A DNA stretch of 64,000 bases from Myxococcales bacterium (GTDB lineage: Bacteria > Myxococcota_A > Polyangia > Nannocystales > Nannocystaceae). The first letter of the stretch is position 1. Every line of letters starts with the position of its first letter. The notes beneath the pieces are model-generated. The model did no database searches. It was not told where the DNA came from and saw nothing but the letters and a program-made list of their open reading frames with translations. Made by a program: the position numbers and the translations under genes. The stretch lies in NCBI GenBank assembly GCA_020633315.1, contig JACKDV010000004.1, forward strand, positions 124,001 through 188,000, in the 5' to 3' direction. Shown piece after piece: positions 11,690 to 19,471 of this stretch.

Positions 11690-13849
11690 CTAGCCCTCGC
11701 ACATGCTGCGCAGGTTCAGGCTGTTGAAGGCATTGACGGGGGCCGCCCCGCTGGCCTCGAACTCGATCCCGCAGCGGCGCTGCACGGGCTTTCCCGTCTC
11801 CGCGTCGAGCACCACGGCGCCGGTGTTGGCGGCGACCGCCACGAAGCGCCCGTCGGGGGACCACACCACCTCGTTGTTGAACACGCCGGTGGAGTAGCTC
11901 CAGCGCTCGTCGAGGGTCTTGCTGTCGTGGACCGAGAGCGAGACGTTCTGGCCGCGCTGGTGGATGGCCACGAAGCTGGCTCCCGAGGGCGAGGGCACGA
12001 TCATGCTGATGTCGCCCGCGGCCGAGACCTTGGACTCCACGTGGCGACCGAAGTCCACGAAGACCTCCATCGCGGCCCCGTTCCAGCGCACGCCGTAGTG
12101 CCGCCCGTGGCGATCGATGGCCAGGGGGGCCACCTTGCCCGGGGCGATGGCCTCGCCCTTGGCGAGCACCGACTCCTGGCTGGGATCGGCGCGCAGCTCC
12201 TCGAGGGTGTAGTGGCGCAGCTTGTTGCCGCTGTCGAGGGTCCACATGACCGCGTCGCGATCGTCGGGGGTGCCCGAGGCCAGCAGCCCCGCGCGGAAGC
12301 TCTGGTCGGCCACGATGTAGGGGCCCTTGAAGCCGTCGGGGCTCACCTCGTACAGCCGCGCGTCGTTGTTGTGGCGCTCGACCAGCATCAGACCGCGCTC
12401 GGGCTCGAAGTGCAGCGCCCGGATGGCCCCGTGGATCCCGGCCTCGCCCACCAGCTTGGCGTCGCGCCAGCGGTACAGGTGGATGCCGCCCGCGCCGTCG
12501 ATGGTGATGAGGTGATCGTCGTCGAAGAAGCGGACCTTGATCGTGCCGAGGTTGGGCTCGGAGGGCAGGCGGTAGCGCTCGCCGCTGTCGCCCCCCAGGG
12601 TCTCGACGAACACGGGCCCCGCCATGTAGGCCCAGGCAACCCACTTGCCCGAGGGCGAGATGGCCACCGACTGGGTCTGGAAGGCGCGGTAGCCCAGGTA
12701 GCGGTGCGAGCGAGCCTCCACGTCGTGCACGAACAGCCAGGTGCCGTGCCCCACCGCCTGCACTCCCGCCGTGACCGACTGCGCCCGCCCCTGGTTGACG
12801 AAGTCCTGGGGGGCCGAGGTCCGCGGGTGCTGCGAGCCGTCCTCGAGGTCGATCAGCCACGAGAGGCTGCCGTCGTTGGCACTGGCCAGCAGCTCGCGAG
12901 CGCCCACGAAGCCGATGTTGGGGACCAGGTGCGCCGGCATGGGCACCGAGACCCGCGCAGGGGAGGCCACATCCTTGGTGAGGTCGACGATGCTCAGCGA
13001 CCAGGAGTTGCCCTCGGGCTTGTCGATCACCGCGAAGCGCTCGGCGTCGGGGGACATCACCGCGGTGGTCTCCGACAGCGCGTTGGCGGACTCGGCGGTG
13101 CGCATCGAGCCCAGCCGGCGGATGCGGGGGCCGCCGTCGCCGTCCTCGACCCGCATGCGCTGGATCTCGATGACGTTGGTGGCCCCGCTGGCGGCGAGCA
13201 CCGCCGCGAAGGTCTTGCCGTCGGAGGCCAGACGCAGCGAGGTGGGCCGGAAGCGGCTCTCCTCGAAGCGGTGCAGCTCGGCGGCGGAGCGATCGAGCAG
13301 GCGGATGCTGTGGTCGCGGAACAGCGCGAGCACCCGCTCGCCGCCGGGCAGCACGTAGATCCCGAACAGCGGCTGGAACGGCGCGAGGGTGCCCAGCTCG
13401 ACCACCTTGCCGTCGGACACCTCGTAGATCTGCGCGCCCCCGGCCGAGTCCACCGCGGCCACCGTGAAGCCGTCCTCGAGGCTCTGCACGCTGAGCTGCT
13501 GCGGCCCCTGCACGGGGATGATGATGGGCTCGCGGCTCCCGTCGAGGGTGGGCCACAGCCGGGTGCCGCCGATCTGATCGCGGGTGAGCGCGGCCTTGCC
13601 GTCGCTGCTCAGCACCACGAGGTCGATGTTGGAGGTGTGCCCGGCCCCGGCGTGCTCCCAGGTGGAGACCACCGTGCCCTCGCCCTCGTCGTCACCTTCG
13701 TCGGAGCCCTCGACCGCCCCGGCGGTGGGATCCTCGGTCTCGGGGTGGCGGTTGGGGCAGCCTCCGAGCGAGACGGCCAGCACGGCGCCGATGGAGAGCG
13801 AAAGGACGCGCCCCCCGAAGGAGGCGCGTGCATCGTGGTGGAGGGGCAT
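11690..13849 (-). CDS. Beta-propeller (WD40-like) lipoprotein
   Basis: A 719-residue lipoprotein. The signal peptide ends in a lipobox (VSLGGC), followed by an acidic Glu/Asp/Gly linker of about 30 residues. The rest is built of repeated beta-strand blades, for example VVLSSDGKAALTRD, SVAISPSGKWVAWA and VVWSPDGRFVAVAANTG, the pattern of WD40/TolB-like propellers. No enzyme motif is visible, so it may be a scaffold or surface-exposed binding protein. It starts 10 bp after the stop of the propeller-cytochrome gene, so the two form an operon of paired propeller proteins. Confidence 0.82.
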   Translation of the reverse strand: MPLHHDARASFGGRVLSLSIGAVLAVSLGGCPNRHPETEDPTAGAVEGSDEGDDEGEGTVVSTWEHAGAGHTSNIDLVVLSSDGKAALTRDQIGGTRLWPTLDGSREPIIIPVQGPQQLSVQSLEDGFTVAAVDSAGGAQIYEVSDGKVVELGTLAPFQPLFGIYVLPGGERVLALFRDHSIRLLDRSAAELHRFEESRFRPTSLRLASDGKTFAAVLAASGATNVIEIQRMRVEDGDGGPRIRRLGSMRTAESANALSETTAVMSPDAERFAVIDKPEGNSWSLSIVDLTKDVASPARVSVPMPAHLVPNIGFVGARELLASANDGSLSWLIDLEDGSQHPRTSAPQDFVNQGRAQSVTAGVQAVGHGTWLFVHDVEARSHRYLGYRAFQTQSVAISPSGKWVAWAYMAGPVFVETLGGDSGERYRLPSEPNLGTIKVRFFDDDHLITIDGAGGIHLYRWRDAKLVGEAGIHGAIRALHFEPERGLMLVERHNNDARLYEVSPDGFKGPYIVADQSFRAGLLASGTPDDRDAVMWTLDSGNKLRHYTLEELRADPSQESVLAKGEAIAPGKVAPLAIDRHGRHYGVRWNGAAMEVFVDFGRHVESKVSAAGDISMIVPSPSGASFVAIHQRGQNVSLSVHDSKTLDERWSYSTGVFNNEVVWSPDGRFVAVAANTGAVVLDAETGKPVQRRCGIEFEASGAAPVNAFNSLNLRSMCEG

Positions 13850-13859
13850 CGACCCGTGT

Positions 13860-15842
13860 TTACAGGGTCTCGAGGTATTGCACCAGATCGCCGATCTGCC
13901 CGTCGGTCAGCTTCGCGATCTGGCCCATCCCGTGGATGCTGGCGTTGCCGCGGAGCAGGGCCTCGAGCGTGGCCGCGCTGCCGTCGTGGTAGTAGGGCGC
14001 GCTGTTGGCAAGCCCGACCAGCGAGGGAGTGTCGACCTCCGGCAGATCGGTGTCGAGGTCGTACTGCATCTGGTCGGTCATCAGCGGACCGTTGTGGCAG
14101 GTGAGGCAGCCGGTCGACTCGCTCTCGAACAGCTTCTTGCCGCGCGCCACGGCGGAGGGATCGTCGACGGTCGGGGTGCGGGGAGGCTCGACGCTCTCGA
14201 GGAACTCGGCGAGCTCGGCCGCCTGCTGCTTGGTGATCCCGAAGCCACCCAGGCGCTGCACGGTGTTGGTGAGGCTGGACTGGATGTCGGGGTCCTTGCC
14301 GTCCCACTTGAAGGGATGGGCGCCCGCGATGCGGCCCGCGAGGAACGGGGTCTGGAGGTTCTTGCCCTGCAGGCGCCAGCTCAGGCCGTCAGCCCGGGCC
14401 TCGCCGTGGCAGCTCGCGCAGGCCATGGCCCCGAACGAGGAGATCTCGGCGGCGTTGCCCCGACGGAACAGCTCGCGGCCGCGCTGCGCCTCGGCGGAGA
14501 GCCGGCTGGTGGCGAGCTCGCCCGAGTGCGCGACCACGGTGGGCGGGTTGGGGCTGGCCGGGTCGCCCGCCAGGCGCACCACCCGACGGCTGAGGCCGCA
14601 GTACACCAGCACGTGACCATCGTCGGGATCGACCGCGAGGCCCTCGGGACCGCAGGCCCCGCCTCCGGCATCGGCCACACGCTGCTGCCAGGTGGAGTGC
14701 ACCGAGGCCTGCGAGACGTTGGCGACCGCGAGCACGTCGTCGGAGCCGAAGCCCGCCACGTACAGGGTGTCGCTGCGACCGTCGTAGGCCAGCGCGCGCG
14801 GCTGGTGCAGGTTGGTGGTGGCCATCGCCGTCTTCACCGCCCCGGCCTCGCCCGCGTCGGGGGTGGCGAGGAAGGCCAGGCGATGGGTGATGGGCGGGGT
14901 GAAGCCGTTGCCGCCGCCGTAGCCCGAGGCCTCCGCCTCGAACTCGCCGGAGGCCAGGTGCGGGGTGCTCAGCTGGTGGGGCACCACCGCGATGTTGTGG
15001 CCCACGTAGGAGACGGCGAAGGCGTTGCGGACGAAGCTCTTGCCCTCGTCGCTCATCGGGTCGACCACGGCGGAGGGGTTGCCGAAGTCGGGGTTGCTGC
15101 GCACGCCCGGGTCGAGCGATACGAAGGACATGCGGGGCTGGGCGCGGCTGAGGTCGACCCGAGCCACTGCCCCCGTGGTGAGGAAGGTGACCATGGCCTC
15201 GTGGCCCTGCGGCGAGATCGCCACGCCGCGCGGCTCGGGGCCGAGCTCGAGCTCCCAGCGCGCCATGCCGGTCGCCACGTCGAAGGCGGTGAGGGTGTGG
15301 TCGGCGATGGTGGTGACCAGCAGGGTGTTGCCGTCGGGGCTGAGCGCGAGGCCGAAGGGCTCGGCGTGGGTGGAGAAGCTGTCGACCTGGCGCAGGCCAC
15401 CGTCGGCGAGGCTGACCACCACCACGCGATCGCTGGCCCGGTCGGTCACGAACGCGCGCTCGTGGGCGGAATCGACGACGAGCTGCGCAGCCCCGGGGGC
15501 GATCTTCAGCTCGGCCTTGGCGACGCCGTTGCCATCGGTCCGGACCAGCATCCCGCTGTCGGGATCGATGACCACCGCGCCGCCGCGATACGCCGCGATC
15601 TTGTCGCCCTTGAGCGACGCGGGCACCGGGATGGCAGCGGGAGCCTGCCCCTCGCCCACCGGCGCGCCCTCCATGGTGAAGGGGCCGACATTGAGCCCCC
15701 CGCCGAGCCCGCCCATGCCGAAGTCCATCTGGGCTTGGGGGCTCACCTCGCGGATGGACTTGCTGCGGGCGTCGGCCATCCCCGCGGCAGCGGCGACGAC
15801 GAAGCAGCTCAGGGCGGTGACGGTCTGGAGGGCTCGGGGCAT
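13860..15842 (-). CDS. Exported YVTN-type propeller fused to a di-haem cytochrome c domain
   Basis: A 660-residue exported protein. ATG at 15842 gives a signal peptide (ALQTVTALSCFVVAAAAG). Residues about 80-430 are YncE/YVTN-like propeller blades (LALSPDGNTLLVTTIADH; GVAISPQGHEAMVTFL). The C-terminal third has two c-type haem sites, ACASCHG and CLTCHNG, and the segment TPSLVGLANSAPYYHDGSA, a hallmark of bacterial di-haem cytochrome c peroxidase/MauG-type proteins. Distal Met ligands occur late in the sequence. It probably transfers electrons or handles peroxide in the periplasm, with the propeller as docking module. Substrate is unknown. Confidence 0.88.
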   Translation of the reverse strand: MPRALQTVTALSCFVVAAAAGMADARSKSIREVSPQAQMDFGMGGLGGGLNVGPFTMEGAPVGEGQAPAAIPVPASLKGDKIAAYRGGAVVIDPDSGMLVRTDGNGVAKAELKIAPGAAQLVVDSAHERAFVTDRASDRVVVVSLADGGLRQVDSFSTHAEPFGLALSPDGNTLLVTTIADHTLTAFDVATGMARWELELGPEPRGVAISPQGHEAMVTFLTTGAVARVDLSRAQPRMSFVSLDPGVRSNPDFGNPSAVVDPMSDEGKSFVRNAFAVSYVGHNIAVVPHQLSTPHLASGEFEAEASGYGGGNGFTPPITHRLAFLATPDAGEAGAVKTAMATTNLHQPRALAYDGRSDTLYVAGFGSDDVLAVANVSQASVHSTWQQRVADAGGGACGPEGLAVDPDDGHVLVYCGLSRRVVRLAGDPASPNPPTVVAHSGELATSRLSAEAQRGRELFRRGNAAEISSFGAMACASCHGEARADGLSWRLQGKNLQTPFLAGRIAGAHPFKWDGKDPDIQSSLTNTVQRLGGFGITKQQAAELAEFLESVEPPRTPTVDDPSAVARGKKLFESESTGCLTCHNGPLMTDQMQYDLDTDLPEVDTPSLVGLANSAPYYHDGSAATLEALLRGNASIHGMGQIAKLTDGQIGDLVQYLETL

Positions 15843-15957
15843 GGCGGTTCCTAAGACGGGTGATTCGGGGATTTGTTCCACGCGCGACGAAAAAAGCTCG
15901 GCGGTGTTCAATTCCGGCGTTTCGCTTGGCGTTTCGGGTAGTTGGGGCGCTCCGGCG

Positions 15958-16872
15958 CTACTCGGCGACCTCGGACATGGCGAGATCCCTCGCGTTGCGG
16001 AGCTGCTGGAGCTCGGCCTGTGAACGCCCCGCGTGGCGTCGGGCTTGCACCACGAAGAAGCGGGCGAGCTCCGCGTCGATGCGGTGCCCGTCCTTCACGT
16101 CCTTGCGCCGGTACTCGTAGATCGTCTTCTGCGTCCAGGGGTCGAATTGCTCGGTGCCGAGGCTCTCGTCCTCCCCCAGGAAGATCTGAGAGGTGGGCAC
16201 GATGATACGGACGGGCGTGCCGTCCTCCGATTGCACGGTCCAGACCGCGACGACGTGGTTCCACTGGGGCCAAAACAGCCCCACGTGGCGCACCCCCAGC
16301 CTCCCGGCCACGAACGCGAACAATGCGGACAGCTCGTCGCACTCGGCGACCGCGGTGGGCACGGGCGTCTCGTCCTCGGAGGGCGCCGCCTTGGCCCACT
16401 GCCGCCAGATCTGGTCGGAGTTGGGCTTCTCGTTGGTGATGTCCCAGCGCAGGTGCCACAGCCCACCGTCGCGGGTGGCCTCGAACGCGAGCTTGACGCG
16501 CACGTAGTCGTGGAACAGCTCCGGGGTGTCCGCCAGACCCTTGGCGGTGAGCAGGGCCTGGTAGTCGGCCCGAACGGCGGGGCTCTCGGCCATCTGGTCG
16601 GCGATGGCATCGAGCTCTGCGACGAGCTCGTCCACCCGCACCTTGGTCTGGCCCGCGAAGGGCTCCGGGGAGCGCGCTGCGGGATCGGCAACCACCGACT
16701 GCGAGCGCACCAGCCGGGAGTCGACCACCAGCTCCGCGGCCTCGACCACCGGCTCGATGGAGGCCGCGACCACGGTCTGGTCCTCCTCGGGGCTGGGGTC
16801 GAGCATGGGAGCGCCGGCGCGGCACGCCGCGAGGAGCGAGACGGCTCCCAGCAGCACCACCCTGCGCTTCAT
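15958..16872 (-). CDS. Lipoprotein of unknown function, possible transglutaminase-like fold
   Basis: A 304-residue lipoprotein. ATG at 16872 gives MKRRVVLLGAVSLLAAC, a short signal peptide with a clean lipobox; a GTG nine bases upstream is an alternative start. The C-terminal half has a Cys-containing helix (AECDELSALFAFVAGRLG) followed about 30 residues later by a His-containing strand (PQWNHVVAVWTV). That order is reminiscent of the Cys-His dyad of transglutaminase-like cysteine peptidases, but this is only a fold-level guess. It is upstream of the propeller-cytochrome gene on the same strand, 115 bp away. Confidence 0.75.
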   Translation of the reverse strand: MKRRVVLLGAVSLLAACRAGAPMLDPSPEEDQTVVAASIEPVVEAAELVVDSRLVRSQSVVADPAARSPEPFAGQTKVRVDELVAELDAIADQMAESPAVRADYQALLTAKGLADTPELFHDYVRVKLAFEATRDGGLWHLRWDITNEKPNSDQIWRQWAKAAPSEDETPVPTAVAECDELSALFAFVAGRLGVRHVGLFWPQWNHVVAVWTVQSEDGTPVRIIVPTSQIFLGEDESLGTEQFDPWTQKTIYEYRRKDVKDGHRIDAELARFFVVQARRHAGRSQAELQQLRNARDLAMSEVAE

Positions 16873-17049
16873 TCCGGTCACCGCCCGCCGAACGCACCAC
16901 GCCGGCGATCGATTTCACCTCGATCGATGCGCGTATTCCGCCGTTACGGCCAGGCAAACGTGGACAACGGAGGGATGAAGCTCGGGGACCCGAGCGCCGT
17001 CGAAGCGGCCGTCCGTCCTTTCCATGTCCGGGTGATGGGGGGCATCCCC

Positions 17050-17088
17050 CGGGGGGCCGCAGGAGGTCACCCGAGGGGACGCCCCCCG
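17050..17088 (+). promoter_or_regulatory. GC-rich inverted repeat upstream of the outer-membrane-like gene
   Basis: CGGGGGGC (17050-17057) and GCCCCCCG (17081-17088) can pair around a 23-base loop that contains AGGAGG. It lies about 60 bp before the ATG of the next plus-strand gene, inside a 275-bp divergent region. It could form a leader hairpin. There is no plus-strand gene upstream that it could terminate, and no T-run follows. In DNA this GC-rich chance pairing is possible. Confidence 0.3.
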
Positions 17089-17147
17089 AGTTTCGAGCGG
17101 GGGTGCCCTCTACCGGGTCGGCGGCTCGCGGTCCAAGCTCGATCTCG

Positions 17148-18095
17148 ATGCGAGCGTGGTGGTGGACATCGGGATTGGCGATCGTGCTGGCCGTGCTGAC
17201 GCCGGGGCCCGCTCGTGCGGGCAGCGGTCGCCTCGAAGCGGCGCGCTCGAGCGTCCGCCCCTCGTCGGGCCCGAGCGCGACGACCAGCCGCCCCTCGCCG
17301 CGACCGGTGCCGACTCGCGGGGTCTCCCGCTCGCCCCGCGCCACGCAGCCCCCCGCTCGGCCCTCGCGGGTCGGCCTGGGCGGCACCGTGACCACCACCT
17401 ACGTCGTCGTCCGCCATGGCCCCCCGCCCGCCGTCCCTCCGCCGCGCGCGCTCGGGCCCAGCCCCCAGCCGCCACGCCTCGACGAGGAGCCGCCCCGCCC
17501 TCCCTTCCGACGTCACGTGCATCGATGGCCCTACGAGGCACGCAGCTCAGGCTGGGTCGTCGACCCCTGGTCGTCCAACGATCGAGAGCATCGCCGCGTG
17601 GCCGGCCGCGTGAGCGCGGAGGGCTCGTACCTCTATCGCGGCCTGTGGCGCTCGGGCTTCGCCGCGCGCGTGGGCACGCCCCGGCTCGACGTGGACACCC
17701 AGCTCTCCTTCTACTACGAGGTCCCCACCCGCGACGCGCTCTACCTGGGTGACACATCGATCAACTTCGCCCCGGTGGCCCTGCCGGCCGTGGTCTGGCG
17801 CGTGGGCACGGGTGCTCGCTACATGCTCGACGCCCACCTGCCCGGCTCGTCCGCCACGCGCGAGTACGCGGCCGGCTGGAACCTGAGCACCAGCATCGAC
17901 GTGTTCCCCGGCGCGCCCTTCGTGCTCTCGGCCCGGCTCGACCGCGGCCAGCTGTTCCGCACGCCGGTGTTCCGCGCCCGCGCCACCGTGGGCCTGGTGC
18001 GCGAGCGCTTCGAGCTCTTCGCCGGCTACGACCACCTGCAGATCGAGCGCACGGCCCTGGGCGGCCCGCTGGTGGGCATCCGCGCGTGGCTCTGA
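17148..18095 (+). CDS. Exported outer-membrane-like beta-structured protein
   Basis: A 315-residue protein. The ATG at 17148 opens a good signal peptide (MRAWWWTSGLAIVLAVLTPGPARA), so the upstream GTG at 17103 is less likely. Residues about 25-130 are Pro/Arg/Ser-rich and probably disordered. The C-terminal 170 residues alternate polar and hydrophobic residues in strands (YLYRGLWRSGFAARVG, TQLSFYYEV, FRARATVGLVRERFELFAGY) and look like a beta-barrel or porin-like domain. Function unknown. The Arg/Pro-rich segment may partly reflect GC pressure. Confidence 0.72.
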   Translation: MRAWWWTSGLAIVLAVLTPGPARAGSGRLEAARSSVRPSSGPSATTSRPSPRPVPTRGVSRSPRATQPPARPSRVGLGGTVTTTYVVVRHGPPPAVPPPRALGPSPQPPRLDEEPPRPPFRRHVHRWPYEARSSGWVVDPWSSNDREHRRVAGRVSAEGSYLYRGLWRSGFAARVGTPRLDVDTQLSFYYEVPTRDALYLGDTSINFAPVALPAVVWRVGTGARYMLDAHLPGSSATREYAAGWNLSTSIDVFPGAPFVLSARLDRGQLFRTPVFRARATVGLVRERFELFAGYDHLQIERTALGGPLVGIRAWL

Positions 18096-18158
18096 CCCGG
18101 GCCCGAGCCCGAGCCCGCTCCCGCCCTCCGCGGCCCGGGCCCGCGTATCCTCGCGCCC

Positions 18159-18713
18159 GTGGCCCCGCGCCTCACCATCGCCCTCGTCCACCAGCCCGTG
18201 CTCAACCGGCTCGGCGAGCGCATCGTCTCCACCGTCGATCACTTCGACGTGATGGACGCATCGAGGCTCGCCCTCACCTACCCCGTGTGGCGGCTGTACG
18301 TGGTCAACCGCGTGCCCGCCCAGCGGGCGCTGGTGGAGCGGCTCCTCCGTCACGGCAGCGCCGAAGCCGAGCGCGCCGCGGCCCGGGGCACCTTCGACAA
18401 CACCCGCTGGGCCCCCGACCTCGACGCGGTGATCGCCGAGCACGAGGACGAGCTGGGCGTGCGCCCCACCGTGGTGGCCACCAGCGCCCAGCCATCGCCG
18501 CGCGACCGCTCCTTCGCGGAGCTACGCCGACGCCTGCACGAGGGCGAGCCCATGCTGCTGCTGCTGGGCAAGGCGTGGGGCCTCGCCCCCGAGCTGCTCG
18601 ACGAGGCCGACCTGCGCCTCGCCCCCATCGACGGCGGCACCGGCTTCAACCACCTCTCGGTCCGCAGCGCCGCGGCGATCCTCGTCGATCGCCTGCTGGG
18701 CCGGCCTCCCTGA
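18159..18713 (+). CDS. SPOUT-type RNA methyltransferase family protein (RNA_Me_trans)
   Basis: A 184-residue protein resembling the small SPOUT-fold family represented by Thermotoga TM1570 (Pfam RNA_Me_trans). Family signatures seen are IALVHQPVLNRLGERI near the start, TVDHFDVMDASR, VVATSAQ, LLLGKAWGLAPELL (the SAM-binding knot region is Gly-rich in homologues) and a closing PIDGGTGFNHLSVRSAAAIL with VDRL. RNA target is not known. Translation starts at a GTG. It converges on the esterase gene with 12 bp between the stops. Confidence 0.85.
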   Translation: MAPRLTIALVHQPVLNRLGERIVSTVDHFDVMDASRLALTYPVWRLYVVNRVPAQRALVERLLRHGSAEAERAAARGTFDNTRWAPDLDAVIAEHEDELGVRPTVVATSAQPSPRDRSFAELRRRLHEGEPMLLLLGKAWGLAPELLDEADLRLAPIDGGTGFNHLSVRSAAAILVDRLLGRPP

Positions 18714-18725
18714 CCGCCCCCCGTC

Positions 18726-19457
18726 TCAGGCCTTCGCCTCGGCCTCGAGCACCTCGGCCACGCGATCGGGATGGGTGATCATCGCGTCGTGGCCGGCGTC
18801 GATCTCGGTGAGCCGCCAGCCGAGCTGCCTGGCCTTGCCCACGAAGGGGGCCAGCGGATCGACGCCGAACAGCTCGATCATCCCCTGCTTGTCGGTGTGC
18901 ACCACGTAGCTCACGGGGAACGGCGGCGGCGCATCGCCCCGCTCGAGGTGCAGCGGCTCCTCGAGCGTGCGCAGCGGGTGCGGGAAGCGGCGGGGCTCCA
19001 CCCACGCCACGTCGTCGGGATCGGTGATGCCCACCGTCGACAGCGGCAGGGGCGGCAGCGTCCAGTCCGTGCCCTCCGCCATCTCGGCGAGCTTGTCCTC
19101 GGTGCCCTCGGCGAACGCCCCGGTGGAGGCCTGCCCGGGCCCCGGTGCGGCGGCGTCGAGGTACACCAGTCGACGGATCCGATCCGCCATGCGATCGCCC
19201 ACCACGGTGACCACCGCGCCTCCGTAAGAGTGGCCCACGAGGATCACGTCGTGCAGGTCCTCGAGCTCCAGCCGCGCGCACACGTCCTCCACGTGGGTCT
19301 CCAGGCCGATATCCCTCGAGAGCAGGTGGGCTCGCTCGCCGCAGCCGGTGAGGGTGGGGGTGTGCACCTCGTGCCCCTTGGCCCGCAGGCGCCTCGCCAC
19401 CCGCTGCCAGCACCAGCCGCCCTCGAATGCTCCATGGACCAGTACGAACGTCGCCAT
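18726..19457 (-). CDS. Alpha/beta hydrolase, esterase of the SABP2/pyrethroid-hydrolase type
   Basis: A 243-residue cytosolic hydrolase. The N-terminus MATFVLVHGAFEGGWCW carries the oxyanion-hole HGA motif, the nucleophile elbow is GHSYGG with Ser77, and the C-terminal catalytic His is in DAGHDAM (about residue 223). This is the arrangement of the plant salicylate-binding esterase and bacterial EstC-like group, which cleave small carboxylic esters. The natural substrate cannot be read from sequence. The gene starts 14 bp after the stop of the hybrid kinase and is probably transcribed with it. Confidence 0.9.
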   Translation of the reverse strand: MATFVLVHGAFEGGWCWQRVARRLRAKGHEVHTPTLTGCGERAHLLSRDIGLETHVEDVCARLELEDLHDVILVGHSYGGAVVTVVGDRMADRIRRLVYLDAAAPGPGQASTGAFAEGTEDKLAEMAEGTDWTLPPLPLSTVGITDPDDVAWVEPRRFPHPLRTLEEPLHLERGDAPPPFPVSYVVHTDKQGMIELFGVDPLAPFVGKARQLGWRLTEIDAGHDAMITHPDRVAEVLEAEAKA

Positions 19458-19471
19458 CTCGTCTCCTCCGC

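Noticed and set aside
16921..17199. Small plus-strand gene starting at an ATG near 16927
   Set aside because: It is Arg/Gly-rich, overlaps the signal-peptide-bearing gene in another frame, and shows no conserved motif.
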